Shown: positions 49,069-59,979, counted from the first letter of the stretch. The stretch: DNA of 64,000 bases from Psoroptes ovis (GCA_002943765.1 PQWQ01000021.1:885553-949552); one strand, 5' to 3'. Translations and numbers: made by a program. The notes: generated by a model not told the origin, from the sequence alone.

Positions 49069-49438
49069 AATATATTCTTAAAGATAATATCATCTTTGGA
49101 GAGAATATCATTTCAAAGAATTATGTTCAATGAATATCATCTTTAAGATTCTCTGTCTCTCTCGACAGATTCTGTCTCTCTACGTCTGCCTGTGACGAAT
49201 GAAAATTCTTATGGAAATTTTCTGAATGAATTTTTTTGAGATTCTTCGAATCTCATTGAGTCTTGAATACTCAATTGAATTCATTCAATTCAATCTTTGA
49301 ATTGAATTGAAATCATAAAAAATTCAAATTCTCTGAAATTGAATTCCATTAGATTTCTTAAAGAATTCTTAAAGAATACACAGAGAATTCTCATGGAATT
49401 CTCTCCAAAAATATTCTATGCGTGTATATGTGCATGTA

Positions 49439-49518
49439 TTAGGCTGTCCGATAAGTTTTTGCCGATTTTCTCATTATCTCCTACAATATAATCGGCAAAA
49501 ACTTTTCGGACAACCTAT
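49439..49518. mobile_element. mariner-like hairpin MITE, B type
   Basis: TTAGGCTGTCCGATAAGTTT and AAACTTTTCGGACAACCTA; core CTCCTACAATATAATCGGC. Confidence 0.88.
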
Positions 49519-49648
49519 TAATATATGTGCTTTATACACATTCAATATACATTTGGTTCTACATTACACTGAAAATAGACAACTCTAAACTGTCATTTCT
49601 GTATTCTTAGTAGTGTAGAATTTTGAATTCTATGTATTCTAAACTATT

Positions 49649-49748
49649 TTTGGGGTTGTCCGTAAAGTTGTGGCGGATTTTTTCCGCGAGAATCAGCGCA
49701 ATTCTTTCGTAATTCTCCACGACTAAACTTTACGGACGACCCCAAAAA
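49649..49748. mobile_element. diverged hairpin MITE with TTTTGGGGT ends
   Basis: TTTTTGGGGTTGTCCGTAAAG at 49648 onward and CTTTACGGACGACCCCAAAAA at the right. Both arms share GTAAAG and the GGGG end, so they co-vary and define a separate subfamily. Confidence 0.75.
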
Positions 49749-49919
49749 CACAGAATATTCGCCCAATTATTCTTTGAATCTGCTTCTATTGATTTTATAT
49801 TAATTTTTCACTAATTTTTAAAGTAAATATTCTGTCTGTGAATTTATTAGCGTCTAAGCCTATTTATATATAGCCATGTTCACATATATATATGTATCAC
49901 ACATGTTCACATTTAGCCA

Positions 49920-50180
49920 ATTTTTTTTTTCGAGTGAAACAAATTTTTTTCAGCTGCACCAAACACGGTCAGAGCATTTTTCAAAAATTGCTTTTCAACT
50001 GCTCTAACTCAACATCAATACATGCAAACTGCCCGAGCCTGGCTCGGGCTTGGCAGTTTGAATGCGCAAAATTTTGCACGGAAAAATCCGTTTTGTGCCA
50101 AGTTTGACGCAAATTTTCAAACTTTTCAAATGTCAATTTTGGGCCCCAAACATCGCAAACTTTTCAAAGTGCACAGAATC
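49920..50180. repeat. GCCCGAGC-family dispersed repeat
   Basis: Centre GCCCGAGCCTGGCTCGGGC followed by TTGGCAG and, further on, ACGGAAAAATCCGT. TTGGCAG and the AAAATCCG segment recur in the copy near 60453. Confidence 0.6.
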
Positions 50181-51614
50181 GTCGATGTCCAAACAACGAT
50201 TCTACGACGATCATCAGAATCGTTATGTCTTTGTGTGTGTGTGTGTGTCTTTGAGTGTTCATACCACATTTAATGACATAACAAGAGAATATTCTTCAAT
50301 GGCGCATGCGTAGATCATCTCAAATTTTCGAAAAACAACCAGAACCATTTTCTCAACAGTGAATTGATTTTCCATATATCACACACGCACACACATATGT
50401 GAAAGGCCCCAAGTCTCCTTTGTTCGAATTGTTCAAGATTCGATTCGTTCCAGAGATTCGAAAAGCCAAAATCAATTCAAAAATCGATTCATTCATTCAT
50501 TCAATGTGTTTGCTGCTGTTTCAGAGGGTTATTACCTCATAAAAGTTTACCAGTACCCGTGCAAAGCTTTCCCGAAGCTATTCGCACTTGGATAAATCGA
50601 CGCTACGGGCCCCGTCATATCTTTGGTGACTCGGATCCTTTCGAACCTCTCGAAGCTCACCACCACCCCTGAAGCATCTACTGTGCTCAAGGTCCAAGGG
50701 TCGAAGTGTCTTCGGTGCCCAAAATCAACCTCTTCAAAGATTCACTGATGAACTAGTCGTCGATCATTCATCATCCATCATTCCTGGTGATTATCATTAA
50801 ATATTCATTAACTTTACTTTTTGAGTGTGTTTGAAAAATTTTCCCGAAAAATTTCCCGAAAAAAAAAATTTCCCGAAAAATTTTTTTATTCATCATGTAC
50901 CATTCATTAATACAGTAACATCATGATAACTATAATGTTAATGTTTTTTTTTTTTTTTTCTTAAATTGATTTTCAGTGAATTTCACTTATTAAATGTGAA
51001 TTATTTTAAATGGTGAAATTACTTATTTGTTGATGATCAATCGTCGTCAATCAATGATCTAAGCATCCATCATCATCATCGACATTATCATTAGCCATCG
51101 AATATCTTCCATTATCATCAATCATCGAGACTTCGAGAAATCTTTCCAGAAAAAAAAGTGAAAAAAAAGATTCGAATTTCTTCAACTTTTCCGAAACTTT
51201 TCTCAAACGTTTTTTGAATTATTGAAAATATTCTTCGACGATTCATCTTGAACTAGCGTCCACTTTGAATAATGCAACTTCAGCTCCAGCTCATGACTGA
51301 CCAGCTTCATATTTACGTGATAATTGTGTTTATTATTAATTGAAACAATCAGTGTTAATCAGTGAATTTTTTTTTTTTTTGAAATTACGTGATTTGTGTA
51401 CCTGTGTATGTGTTTGCACGTGCAAAATTGTTTTTAGGTGAATTTTTTCGTGTGTTTCAAATTTCAACCCTTTACACCTTATGTACACGTGTTATCACCA
51501 CTCATAAAAAGTCACCAGTGCTTCTCAAAGTGCGTGTTGTGTCATGTGTTGTGTTTGTCACATTCCAAGTACATCATCAACGTATGAATTTGATTTATTG
51601 TTGATTTTCAAAGA

Positions 51615-51706
51615 TTTACGGAAAATTTCTCGCAACATTTCCAGCAATTTTCTCAGCAACTTTACCAGCAATTTTCTCAGCAAATTTCTCAGCAACTTTT
51701 TCAGGT
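51615..51706. repeat. CAGCAATTTTCT tandem array
   Basis: About six units of CAGCAAnTTTCTCAGCAA-type sequence, period 15-18, ending at TTTCAGGTAGG. Confidence 0.75.
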
Positions 51707-51804
51707 AGGTGGTGATTCTTTTTCTTCAATTATTCAATTAATCATTCAGCCACACCCACACTTTGTACAATTAATTAAGCAAAACACTGATAATTCGAAT
51801 CATT

Positions 51805-51910
51805 TGTTTGAGAAAATTTCTGCAAATTCGGAAACTTTCCGTGAATTTCTGAGAAAGTTTCCTGAAAATTTTCTCTGGAAAAAAAATTTTTCTCGAAATT
51901 TTCTCTCTTC
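51805..51910. repeat. GGAAATTTCC-type tract
   Basis: GAGAAAATTTCTGCAAATT, CGGAAACTTTCCGTG, AAGTTTCCTGAAAATTTTC and CTCTGGAAAAAAAATTTTTC. Confidence 0.6.
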
Positions 51911-52120
51911 GCTCTCTCTAACAATCAATCGTGAAATTACACACATTGATTTATTAATATTTTCACTATTTACACACACACACACACTCATACACACTGA
52001 TTGAATCCCAAGTGATACATTTATCATAAATCATCCTAACGAATTGATTGAAAATGAAAAATGTTTCCGGAAATTTTCCCGTAAATTCATCATCATCATC
52101 ATCATCATTCGAATGAAATA

Positions 52121-52200
52121 TTAGTGTGTCCGAAAAGTTTTCGCCGATTTTCTTACAATTGCCTACGATATGATCGGCAAAAACTTTTCGGACAACCTAA
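52121..52200. mobile_element. mariner-like hairpin MITE, B type
   Basis: TTAGTGTGTCCGAAAAGTTT and AAACTTTTCGGACAACCTAA; core CTACGATATGATCGGC. Confidence 0.88.
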
Positions 52201-52674
52201 TATTTCAATCAATTTTTATCACTTTGATTCTTCCGTGAAAAATTTCCGATTGAAATTTTTTCATTTTTTTTCAAATTTCTCGGAAATTTCCCTTCAAAAA
52301 AAAGCCCTTAGAAATTGATGATTTTTTTTTTTTTTTGAAAAAAAAATTCAATTGATTCTCTGGGCCTTTCCAGGGCCCCTTAAGACCCGAAAAGTAAAGA
52401 AACGAATTGATTGATTCGGAATCGGGGCCCGAAATCTTCTCGAATCGAATTGATTCAATCGATCGAGTGCAATATTTTTGATTGACGAAATTGTTGATTT
52501 GTTTGAAATCTTCATTCAGTTGTAATCTTTGATTGTGTGTTTGAGTGTGTGAGTGTGTAAGGGGGTAAAAGGGTAAGAGGCTATGAAGCTATAAGGGTGT
52601 AAGATAAGGTACCGAGTAGCGGTGATGAAATTTTGAAAAGATGATGGAATAAGAGATGAAGATGCAAAATACGG

Positions 52675-52810
52675 AATGAGAAATTTCCCAAAATTTTCGG
52701 GAAATTTCCTGTAAATCCTGAGAATTTTCTCAGAAATTTTCCGTAAAAAAACTTTCGGAAAAATTTTCTCGGAAAAAAATTTCCGAGAAATTTTCCCAGA
52801 AAAAAATTTC
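52675..52810. repeat. GGAAATTTCC-type tract
   Basis: GAGAAATTTCCCAAAATTTTC, GGGAAATTTCCTG, TCAGAAATTTTCCG and CTCGGAAAAAAATTTCCGAG in close succession. Confidence 0.7.
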
Positions 52811-53144
52811 TCATCAACAAAATTCATTTTTCTTGTTGTGTTTATTTGTTTTGCTTGTTTGCCAAGCGAAAAATGAATTTTTTTGAAAATTTACATTTGA
52901 ATGAAGCAGCCGAACAGCCAAGTAAGCACCAATTAACTTGCAATGACGATAAGCAGCAGCAAGCAGCTTTCTGTATGCTGCTGCTTATCAGTTTTTATTT
53001 TTTGAAAACTCGAAAAATTCTTTGAATTTAAAATTCAAAGAATTTCATGGAATCTCACTGAATTTCAAATTGATGTTGAATTCATTTCAAAATTTTTCAT
53101 TCATTGAATTCGATAAATTCAATGAATTCAGAAAGGAATTTTTG

Positions 53145-53250
53145 TTGAAAAGAATTTCGAGAATTTTTCCCAAAATTTTTCCGGGAATTTTCCCAAAATT
53201 TTTTTTTCGGAAACTTTTCCCTGAATTTTTTTTTCTGAAAAGAATTTTCG
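53145..53250. repeat. GGAAATTTCC-type tract
   Basis: TTTTTCCCAAAATTTTTCC, GGGAATTTTCCC and TTCGGAAACTTTTCCC. Confidence 0.6.
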
Positions 53251-53355
53251 TTCATCTAATTTCGACCATTTCGATTCATTCATTCATCACATTCATCACA
53301 TTACATTCGGTGTATTATTTGAATCCGTTTATTCAGTTATTCATTTCATATAAAA

Positions 53356-53437
53356 TTAGGTTGTCCCATAAGTTCTTGCCGTCATTTGAATATAAAAACT
53401 TGGAAAAAAAACGGCAAGAACTTATGGGACAACCTAA
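53356..53437. mobile_element. mariner-like hairpin MITE, A type
   Basis: TTAGGTTGTCCCATAAGTTC and GAACTTATGGGACAACCTAA; core TCATTTGAATATAAAAACTT differs from other A copies. Confidence 0.9.
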
Positions 53438-53729
53438 TACACAGTCCGGTATTCACTACGTTTGATACGCGAACGTTTGTTTACTTCCATCTGTCTGTTC
53501 GTCTGTGTTGTTTTTGTCGAATTGTTTTTGTCGAAATTTTTGAAATTTCAAGTTTTTTTTTCAAAAATTTCAATTAATTAATTAATTAAAATTAATTAAA
53601 AATGAACCGAAAAAATATTCCGAGACGAAAATAAATTTTTTTCGGGTGTTGAAAAGCGAAGATTTCCCTCATAAAAAAAAAAATTTTCTCGATTAATTGG
53701 CAGATATCCGGTAGATTGCTGAAATTTTT

Positions 53730-53885
53730 TCTGCATGAAAACTTCCCAGAAACTTTTTTTCGAAAAATTTCCCAGAAACTTTGCCTCAGAAAAATTTCTT
53801 CCTCGTATAATTTCTCCCGGAAACTTTCACAAGAAAAAATTTTCCCGGGAAGTTTTCCCGAGAAACTTTCCTGTAAATATTTCTC
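53730..53885. repeat. GGGAAACTTTCCC-type tract
   Basis: GAAAACTTCCCAGAAACTTT, TTTCCCAGAAACTTTG, TTTTCCCGGGAAGTTTTCCC and GAGAAACTTTCCTG. Confidence 0.7.
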
Positions 53886-54425
53886 TAAAATAAAATGACA
53901 ACGACGGTTGACATTATTCCAACCAAAAATTATGAAAAATTGACAGAATCATTGTACTACTGCTGTTGGCTCCGTCATCATCATTGTATTATGATTATTG
54001 GAAAATCATTAAGGATTATTGTTTTATGAGGTGGTGGGCCTTGATTTGGGGGGCTCTGGAAACAATAATTCACATGGTGTAAAGTATTCAAATGACTTGT
54101 CATAGGGTCGAGTTTCTGGTTTAAAATTTAATGAGATTTTTTAAAATTTTAAAAATTTGAATTTTGGCCAAATTTTCAGGCTGAAAATTAGGCCTAAATA
54201 GGTCGAAATAGGCAAAAATTGATTGAAATTTTCGGGCGCCCAAAACTCTTTATGATCATAATTAATGATGTGGAACACGAGAATATGAGAATCGATCCCC
54301 AAATAAATTATGAGAATCCAAGTGTGAATTATTCCGTTTTATTACTTTGTATATGAATAACCCTTTTTTCTACTTTGTCTATAAATTTTAATGGTATTTC
54401 AATTTTGGTTCTGTGTACATTGTTC

Positions 54426-54507
54426 TTAGGTTGTCCGAAAATTCAGGTCGGTCATTTCAATAGACAGTGTATTGATTTGAGTGTCGTGAACTTTTCGTAC
54501 GACCACC
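54426..54507. mobile_element. diverged relative of the hairpin MITE
   Basis: TTAGGTTGTCCGAAAATTCA at the left, GAACTTTTCGTACGACCACC at the right. Confidence 0.65.
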
Positions 54508-55000
54508 AATCAATCATAACTCGCTGCATATGAATGGCCCCTTTTCTCTTGTTACTATTATCGAATCATTGAACAAATCATTGACCATCATTTCCTATGC
54601 TCATAATCATTTATCATTTCATTTATGAACGGGACCACCAAAAGTAATGGTTGCTAAAGATTTACATTTTTCGAAATTTGTAAATGATCTTCGCCGATAC
54701 TTGCTTGATGGGTGGCACTTAGGTATTACCATTAGTGTCATAAATCATTTATAATTGGCACCCGATTTGTTCGGATGCCAAATTACCAATTTCATACAGT
54801 GAAACAACTACCGAATAATCAATGACCAGCCAGACTATACGCCCCCTCGAGGCACAACCAAAAAAAAGGGTCATTCAAATATCAAGTTACTATTCACTCT
54901 AACGCATATGTCTCATTACTACATCGATTCATTCATCATCATTTTTTTCACTTTTCACCATCTTTCAACTGAAAGGGTATCATCTCATTATATGTATATG

Positions 55001-55083
55001 GAGCATTCATGCATTTCATGTCGGTAGTGTATTCTATGGAAATGTTTACATTCGTACTGAATAACTGCATATATGAATGATCC
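55001..55083. repeat. inverted pair of the CATTCAT motif
   Basis: GAGCATTCATGCATTTCATG at the left and AACTGCATATATGAATGATC at the right, about 80 bases in all. Confidence 0.5.
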
Positions 55084-55902
55084 ATTATTTTTTTTCTGTG
55101 TGCATGCATCTTCTATTCAATGATTATTCATGCGAATAAATTTTTTCGTTGAAATTTCCGTCTCGGGTGTGTGTGTGTTTGTGCGTTATGGGAATTGTTT
55201 GTTTATTCTGTTTATTTCATTATTCAGCGGGTCGTTCATAGAGTCTGTGACTTTGGTCGAAACATTTTTTTTTTGTAGCAATTTTGACAAACAAAAAAAA
55301 ATTTGTAACAAACTTTGTGAACAGTCCTTGAAAAATTTAATAATCTTCCTCCTACTCCTCCTCCTCCTCCGATCTCTCTCGGTGTTGTGTCGGGTGGGAT
55401 TAACTTTTCCATAAAGGGATTAATCCCTTTTCATCCTCTTGGATATTTTTCAAATTAAAAAACATTCGAAATCATTGACAAGAAACAAATGAGAATGAGT
55501 GAAATGGTTGATTGAATTTTGGATCAATTGATCCATGGGAGGGGGACCGAGCGGTAGGGGGCGGTTGGTAGAGGGCAGTAGGTGGTAGTCTCGAAATCCC
55601 GGAGAGCGAGGGTTTAAACATACTGAGGGATATGGGCATAGAGGTTAAGAGGGGCACTGAGATGGGTAGGGAGAAAAAGGGTTAATAGAGGGTGCTGAGA
55701 ATGCGAAACAATCCTCGAATCATTCGACTGAATGCTTTCGAATGTTTCGAATATTTCAAATTTCGATTTCAAAACATCTCGAAAGGATTAATTCAAATGA
55801 TGATGATTTCAATGAATGAATCATCCGATGAATGAAGGGATTTTCGAAAAATTTGTCTTAGACCGAAAAAAAAAAATTCATGGGCCATTCACAGATTCAG
55901 TT

Positions 55903-55907
55903 ACGCT
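55903..55907. repeat. target site duplication ACGCT (left)
   Basis: ACGCT immediately before TGTTATGAGG; repeated at 60102-60106 after the right LTR. The pre-insertion site reads GATTCAGTTACGCTGAT. Confidence 0.9.
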
Positions 55908-56029
55908 TGTTATGAGGTGAGACCTATTGGGTCGCAATAGACGATTAGGTAGCAATAGGTACCTCATATATAAACGACGTACACTCCAGCCATCTAGTCA
56001 CTGTTCACTAGTCTCTCGTGCCTGCAACA
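55908..56029 (+). repeat. copia 5' LTR (122 bases)
   Basis: Begins TGTTATGAGG and ends CCTGCAACA. TATATAAA at 55967-55974 is a likely TATA box. The first 60 bases contain a long imperfect palindrome: TATGAGGTGAGACCTATTG pairs with CAATAGGTACCTCATA. Confidence 0.95.
55967..55974 (+). promoter_or_regulatory. LTR TATA box
   Basis: TATATAAA about 55 bases before the LTR end; transcription would start near 56000, leaving a very short R-U5. Confidence 0.6.
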
Positions 56030-56040
56030 TGGTAGCAGAG
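56030..56040 (+). promoter_or_regulatory. primer binding site for initiator Met tRNA
   Basis: TGGTAGCAGAG directly abuts the LTR and is complementary to the 3' end of animal initiator methionine tRNA (CTCTGCTACCA), 11 bases. Confidence 0.8.
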
Positions 56041-56180
56041 CTCTACCCACGAATTTAAATTTTAACTTTGTGAATTTTTATACTTGTGAATTTTTTCAAC
56101 GGCTTTTTATTCTTCTTTGCTTTAATCTATAAATTAATTGTGAAAAATAATAACATTTACCATCGTGTGAAGTAATTAAA

Positions 56181-59100
56181 ATGGTTGAAACTAGAAGTGC
56201 ATCAAACAATATGGCGAATGAAAATAATTTGGTTGATTCCTTGCGAAATTTGGTAAACAATTTGGTTGATTCCTTGCGAAACTTGGTGATGGCTGAAAAT
56301 CAACGTCCAAAAATCAATCCAGCACCACTGAATATAAAATTTGATGGAGACAATTTAAAAGATTGGCTTTTCGAACTTAAATTATGGGCGATCGAAAGCA
56401 AGTGTGATGAATTGTTGGACGTTGACCAAATGATAATTGGAAAAGAAGAAGACATCAAAATGATAAGAGCAACAATCTTGCGAAACATGAATCGAGATAT
56501 CGCCATGTTGGTTTGTGATAAGAATTTACCATCTGAGATCATTGAAGAATTGAAAGCAAGATATGAACAGTCGTCCAGCAGAAAGATGGTTCAATTGCAC
56601 GCAGAATGGAACGCAATTAAAATGAAACCTGATGAATCGTTACAGGCGTACATATCAAGATTTGACCTAAAATTACAAGAGGCTAATAAAGCCGGAGCAA
56701 ATATTCCAAATGAAATCATTATTGACAAATTCCTCAAGAGCTTAACATCTAAATATGATTCTTATAAACAAGTCTTAGAAATGAGTGATAATCTGGATTA
56801 TCTTACAATCAAACAGAAATTAATTGGCATAAAATTTGATAATGATAATAATAACAACAGCCAAATTCCATCAAATCAAGCTTTTCAATCGAATCAACAA
56901 AATTTTCAACGGTCGCGCAGAATGCCGCGTAAATGTTACAACTGTGGTTCAGCCAATCACATTATTAGAAATTGTCCAACCGCCATTTTGCAACGTCAGC
57001 AGCGCCAACAATATGGCCGACAAAACTTCAACCATCAAAGGCGAAATGTCAACAGTCGTCGCGCATTGTTGTCACAGCAAGATGAAAGTGAAAGCATTGA
57101 ACAACACTACGCATTCGCCGTACCAGACAGCAACAATTCAAATGAGTGGTATGTCGATAGCGCTTCATCGAACCACTACTCCAACAGTGATTTGAACTTC
57201 AAGAACAAGCGCAATCATATTTCAACGGTTTTGGCGGCCAATGGCCAGCAATGTTCAGTGCAATCGATTGGTGATATGGATTTGAAAACAGAAAATGGAG
57301 TCGTGATGAAATTAAAAAACGTCCAATATATACCAGAATTTGAGAAAAACTTGCTTTCGGTTCCAGCAACCTGTGACCGCGGAAACATTGTCATTTTCAA
57401 CCGTAACGAATGCATCTTTGTAGATGAAAATTGTGATTTGTATTTCGACGAAACTAAATTGAAAATGAAAGTTCCCCGAAAAAATAATGCTTATGTATTC
57501 AATGCAAATAAAACAAATTTTGACAATTATCCCATGTCTCTATTTAATGACGAAAACAATGCTTTCGCGGTAATACCTTGGCATCGTAGATTTGGCCATC
57601 CAGGCATAAACAAATTATCCAGAATGTTGAACACCACAATCAGACATTTAGATTGTGAAGAATGCAATATGACCAAAATTGTTAGGACTTCTCATCCTGA
57701 GAGATTTGAAAATTTCAAATTGATGCAACGTGTCAGTGCTGATATTATGGGCCCGTTGCCTGATTCGTTTGCTGGCCATAAATATGTATTACATCTAGTT
57801 GAGCATTCATCTTCATTTGGTGGTGTCTACATGATCAAGACAAAAACAGAAGCGGTAAAATATGTCATCGATTTCATCAATTATTGCGAAAATCAAACAA
57901 ACAAAAAATTGAAAGAGTTTTTCTCAGACAATGGCACTGAATTCATAAATTATCAGTTGCAATATCATTTGAAACAGAAGGGTGTAGCATTTTTAACATC
58001 AGCACCGTATACACCTCAACAAAACGGAAAAATTGAGAGGAGAAATCGCACTTTGATGGAATGTGCACGCACATTACTCAAAGACGCTAGAATGCCTGAT
58101 GATTGTTGGCATTTAGCCGTAGGCTGTGCAAATTACCTTATCAATCGATGGCCATCAAGACGAATGTACGTTCCATTCGAGAAATTTACTGGTCAGACCG
58201 CAGTGTATAAACACATGAAAATATTCGGATCATTGGTTTATTATCGACTAAGTGACAACATGATACCGAATAAATTTGAATATCGCGGTTCCAAAGCTGT
58301 GTTTGTTGGGTACACAGAATCGTCAAAAAACTATTTGCTGATGGACCCAAAGACCAGAAATGTCTTCAAAGCCTGTGATGTTGTGTTTAAAGAAGAGATC
58401 ATGGGTTTTCCCGAAATTATGAATAACGCTTCGAATGAAATGCCGAGCGTATCTACAGCAAATAGTAATGATAATGGAAATACAAATATTGCCTGTGCAA
58501 CAAGTAGCACAGATGTGATTACATACAAACAGGCCATTGAGTCAGCAGATCATGACAAATGGGAAGCGGCCATGGATCAAGAATTGAAGAGCTTGATCCA
58601 GAAGGGTGTGTATGTAGTGGTGGATCAAGCTCCGAAGAAACCGATTTCAACGAAGTGGGTTCTGCGAAAGAAATCGGATGGACGCTACAAAGCCAGATGT
58701 GTGGTTCGAGGATTCGAACAATATGGAATCAACAATCTGTACGCGCCCACACTTCACACATCATCGTTATTATCAGTATTGAGCGTTGCGCTGACCAGAG
58801 GGATGGCGATAAGACAGTTTGATATCAGCACAGCGTTTCTAAATTCAAAGCTGGAAGAAGAAGTATATGTAAATCCTCCGCCAGGAGTGAAAGATAAAGT
58901 TTGGCGATTAAATAAGGCGCTCTACGGCTTGAAACAAGCCCCTAGAGCTTGGTACCAAACTCTGGCCAACTATTTGAAGATTAATTTGAGATTAAAAAGT
59001 TCCCTGGCTGATCCATGCGTCTTCTATGACACGCATGTGATCTTGGCTGTTTATGTTGATGACATCATTATAGCGGGAACAGACGAATCGATAGTCAACA

Positions 59101-59972
59101 GCATCATTAACAAAATCAAAGTGAAGTTCGAGATACATGACGTCGGCGATTGTTCCAACTATTTGGGTATCAATATAGATGTCAACGATAATGTTATATA
59201 CCTGGATCAAAAAGCCTATATTGATAATGTATTAGAAAATTTCGGCATGATCGAATGTAATCCAACGCAGATACCAATGGATGATTTTATTGATTTCAAT
59301 AATTGTCCAATCGACAATAAGTATCCGGTGAAAGAGCTGGTGGGCAGTTTAAATTACATCGCGTCCCGGACCAGACCAGATATTGCGTTGTGTACTTCGT
59401 TTATGGGACGATTCGCCGACAAACCGAGTGAACAACTGTGGAATGCGTGCAAACGTGTCCTCAGGTATCTTAAAGGAACCAAGAACCAACGGCTGAAGAT
59501 CAAGCCTGTTGAAGATCAGATCATCAATGTGTATACAGATGCGAGCTTCCGATCTGATAATAACTGTCATTCAACAAGTGGTACACTCATTATGATGGAT
59601 AAATCGCCAGTGTACTGGTCATCGAAGAAGCAGCAACGTCTAGCTCAATCAACTAGTGAAGCTGAATTGACCGCGGCGCTAGAAGGCTGGAAATCCGCCG
59701 AGCCGATTCGACAGCTGCTGCAAGAATTTGGAATGAAATTAAAAATGAAACTTCACATTGACAACAGTGCTGCAGAAGCCATCATGCGTAATAACGCATT
59801 TAAGAGATCGCGATATTTCGATTACGATCAGAAGGTTCTGGTCTCGAAATTGAATGAAGATAATAATCTAATATTGAATAAAGTACCGACATCTGAACAA
59901 CTGGCTGATGGTCTGACGAAGCCGCTGAACAAAATCAAACTTCAACAGTTTACTGGCAGTGTACTCGTTTAG
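56181..59972 (+). CDS. copia gag-pol polyprotein (1263 aa)
   Basis: Single uninterrupted frame coding capsid, protease, integrase, reverse transcriptase and RNase H. Seen in order: an 11-residue tandem repeat NNLVDSLRNLV (residues 15-36), Gag core, CCHC zinc knuckle CYNCGSANHIIRNC near residue 253, protease motif WYVDSASSNH near 325 (Asp-Ser-Ala rather than Asp-Ser-Gly), integrase zinc motif starting WHRRFGH near 466, integrase catalytic residues in SADIMGP, FSDNGTEF and NGKIERRN with DD35E spacing (about 520, 583, 619), reverse transcriptase with FDISTAFLNSKLEEEV and YVDDII near 958, and RNase H with YTDASF near 1117 and STSEAEL. The integrase-before-RT order defines Ty1/copia. No frameshift separates gag and pol. 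Stop TAG lies just before the 3' LTR. Confidence 0.96.
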   Translation: MVETRSASNNMANENNLVDSLRNLVNNLVDSLRNLVMAENQRPKINPAPLNIKFDGDNLKDWLFELKLWAIESKCDELLDVDQMIIGKEEDIKMIRATILRNMNRDIAMLVCDKNLPSEIIEELKARYEQSSSRKMVQLHAEWNAIKMKPDESLQAYISRFDLKLQEANKAGANIPNEIIIDKFLKSLTSKYDSYKQVLEMSDNLDYLTIKQKLIGIKFDNDNNNNSQIPSNQAFQSNQQNFQRSRRMPRKCYNCGSANHIIRNCPTAILQRQQRQQYGRQNFNHQRRNVNSRRALLSQQDESESIEQHYAFAVPDSNNSNEWYVDSASSNHYSNSDLNFKNKRNHISTVLAANGQQCSVQSIGDMDLKTENGVVMKLKNVQYIPEFEKNLLSVPATCDRGNIVIFNRNECIFVDENCDLYFDETKLKMKVPRKNNAYVFNANKTNFDNYPMSLFNDENNAFAVIPWHRRFGHPGINKLSRMLNTTIRHLDCEECNMTKIVRTSHPERFENFKLMQRVSADIMGPLPDSFAGHKYVLHLVEHSSSFGGVYMIKTKTEAVKYVIDFINYCENQTNKKLKEFFSDNGTEFINYQLQYHLKQKGVAFLTSAPYTPQQNGKIERRNRTLMECARTLLKDARMPDDCWHLAVGCANYLINRWPSRRMYVPFEKFTGQTAVYKHMKIFGSLVYYRLSDNMIPNKFEYRGSKAVFVGYTESSKNYLLMDPKTRNVFKACDVVFKEEIMGFPEIMNNASNEMPSVSTANSNDNGNTNIACATSSTDVITYKQAIESADHDKWEAAMDQELKSLIQKGVYVVVDQAPKKPISTKWVLRKKSDGRYKARCVVRGFEQYGINNLYAPTLHTSSLLSVLSVALTRGMAIRQFDISTAFLNSKLEEEVYVNPPPGVKDKVWRLNKALYGLKQAPRAWYQTLANYLKINLRLKSSLADPCVFYDTHVILAVYVDDIIIAGTDESIVNSIINKIKVKFEIHDVGDCSNYLGINIDVNDNVIYLDQKAYIDNVLENFGMIECNPTQIPMDDFIDFNNCPIDNKYPVKELVGSLNYIASRTRPDIALCTSFMGRFADKPSEQLWNACKRVLRYLKGTKNQRLKIKPVEDQIINVYTDASFRSDNNCHSTSGTLIMMDKSPVYWSSKKQQRLAQSTSEAELTAALEGWKSAEPIRQLLQEFGMKLKMKLHIDNSAAEAIMRNNAFKRSRYFDYDQKVLVSKLNEDNNLILNKVPTSEQLADGLTKPLNKIKLQQFTGSVLV

Positions 59973-59979
59973 AAGGGTG
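59972..59979 (+). promoter_or_regulatory. purine tract preceding the 3' LTR
   Basis: GAAGGGTG between the stop codon and the LTR; the presumed plus-strand primer. Short, with one T. Confidence 0.5.

Larger units (their letters stand above)
49749..52120. other. gene-free stretch
   Basis: No gene recognised. Contains a GCCCGAGC-family repeat, a GT run (50232-50250), AT-rich sequence, a tandem CAGCAATTTTCT array and GGAAATTTCC tracts. The region 50520-50760 is of ordinary composition with no frame worth reporting. Confidence 0.6.
54508..55907. other. gene-free stretch rich in the CCATTCATAAAT motif
   Basis: Contains at least six motif copies (near 54520, 54615, 54870, 55001, 55062, 55220), a CTCCTC run at 55343 and a purine-rich G/A stretch at 55530-55690. 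No gene recognised. Confidence 0.55.

Noticed and set aside
43906..49748. CRISPR-like array because of regularly recurring short palindromes
   Set aside because: Spacing is irregular, repeats are palindromic with TA flanks and sequence classes are mixed; the genome is eukaryotic. They are transposable elements.
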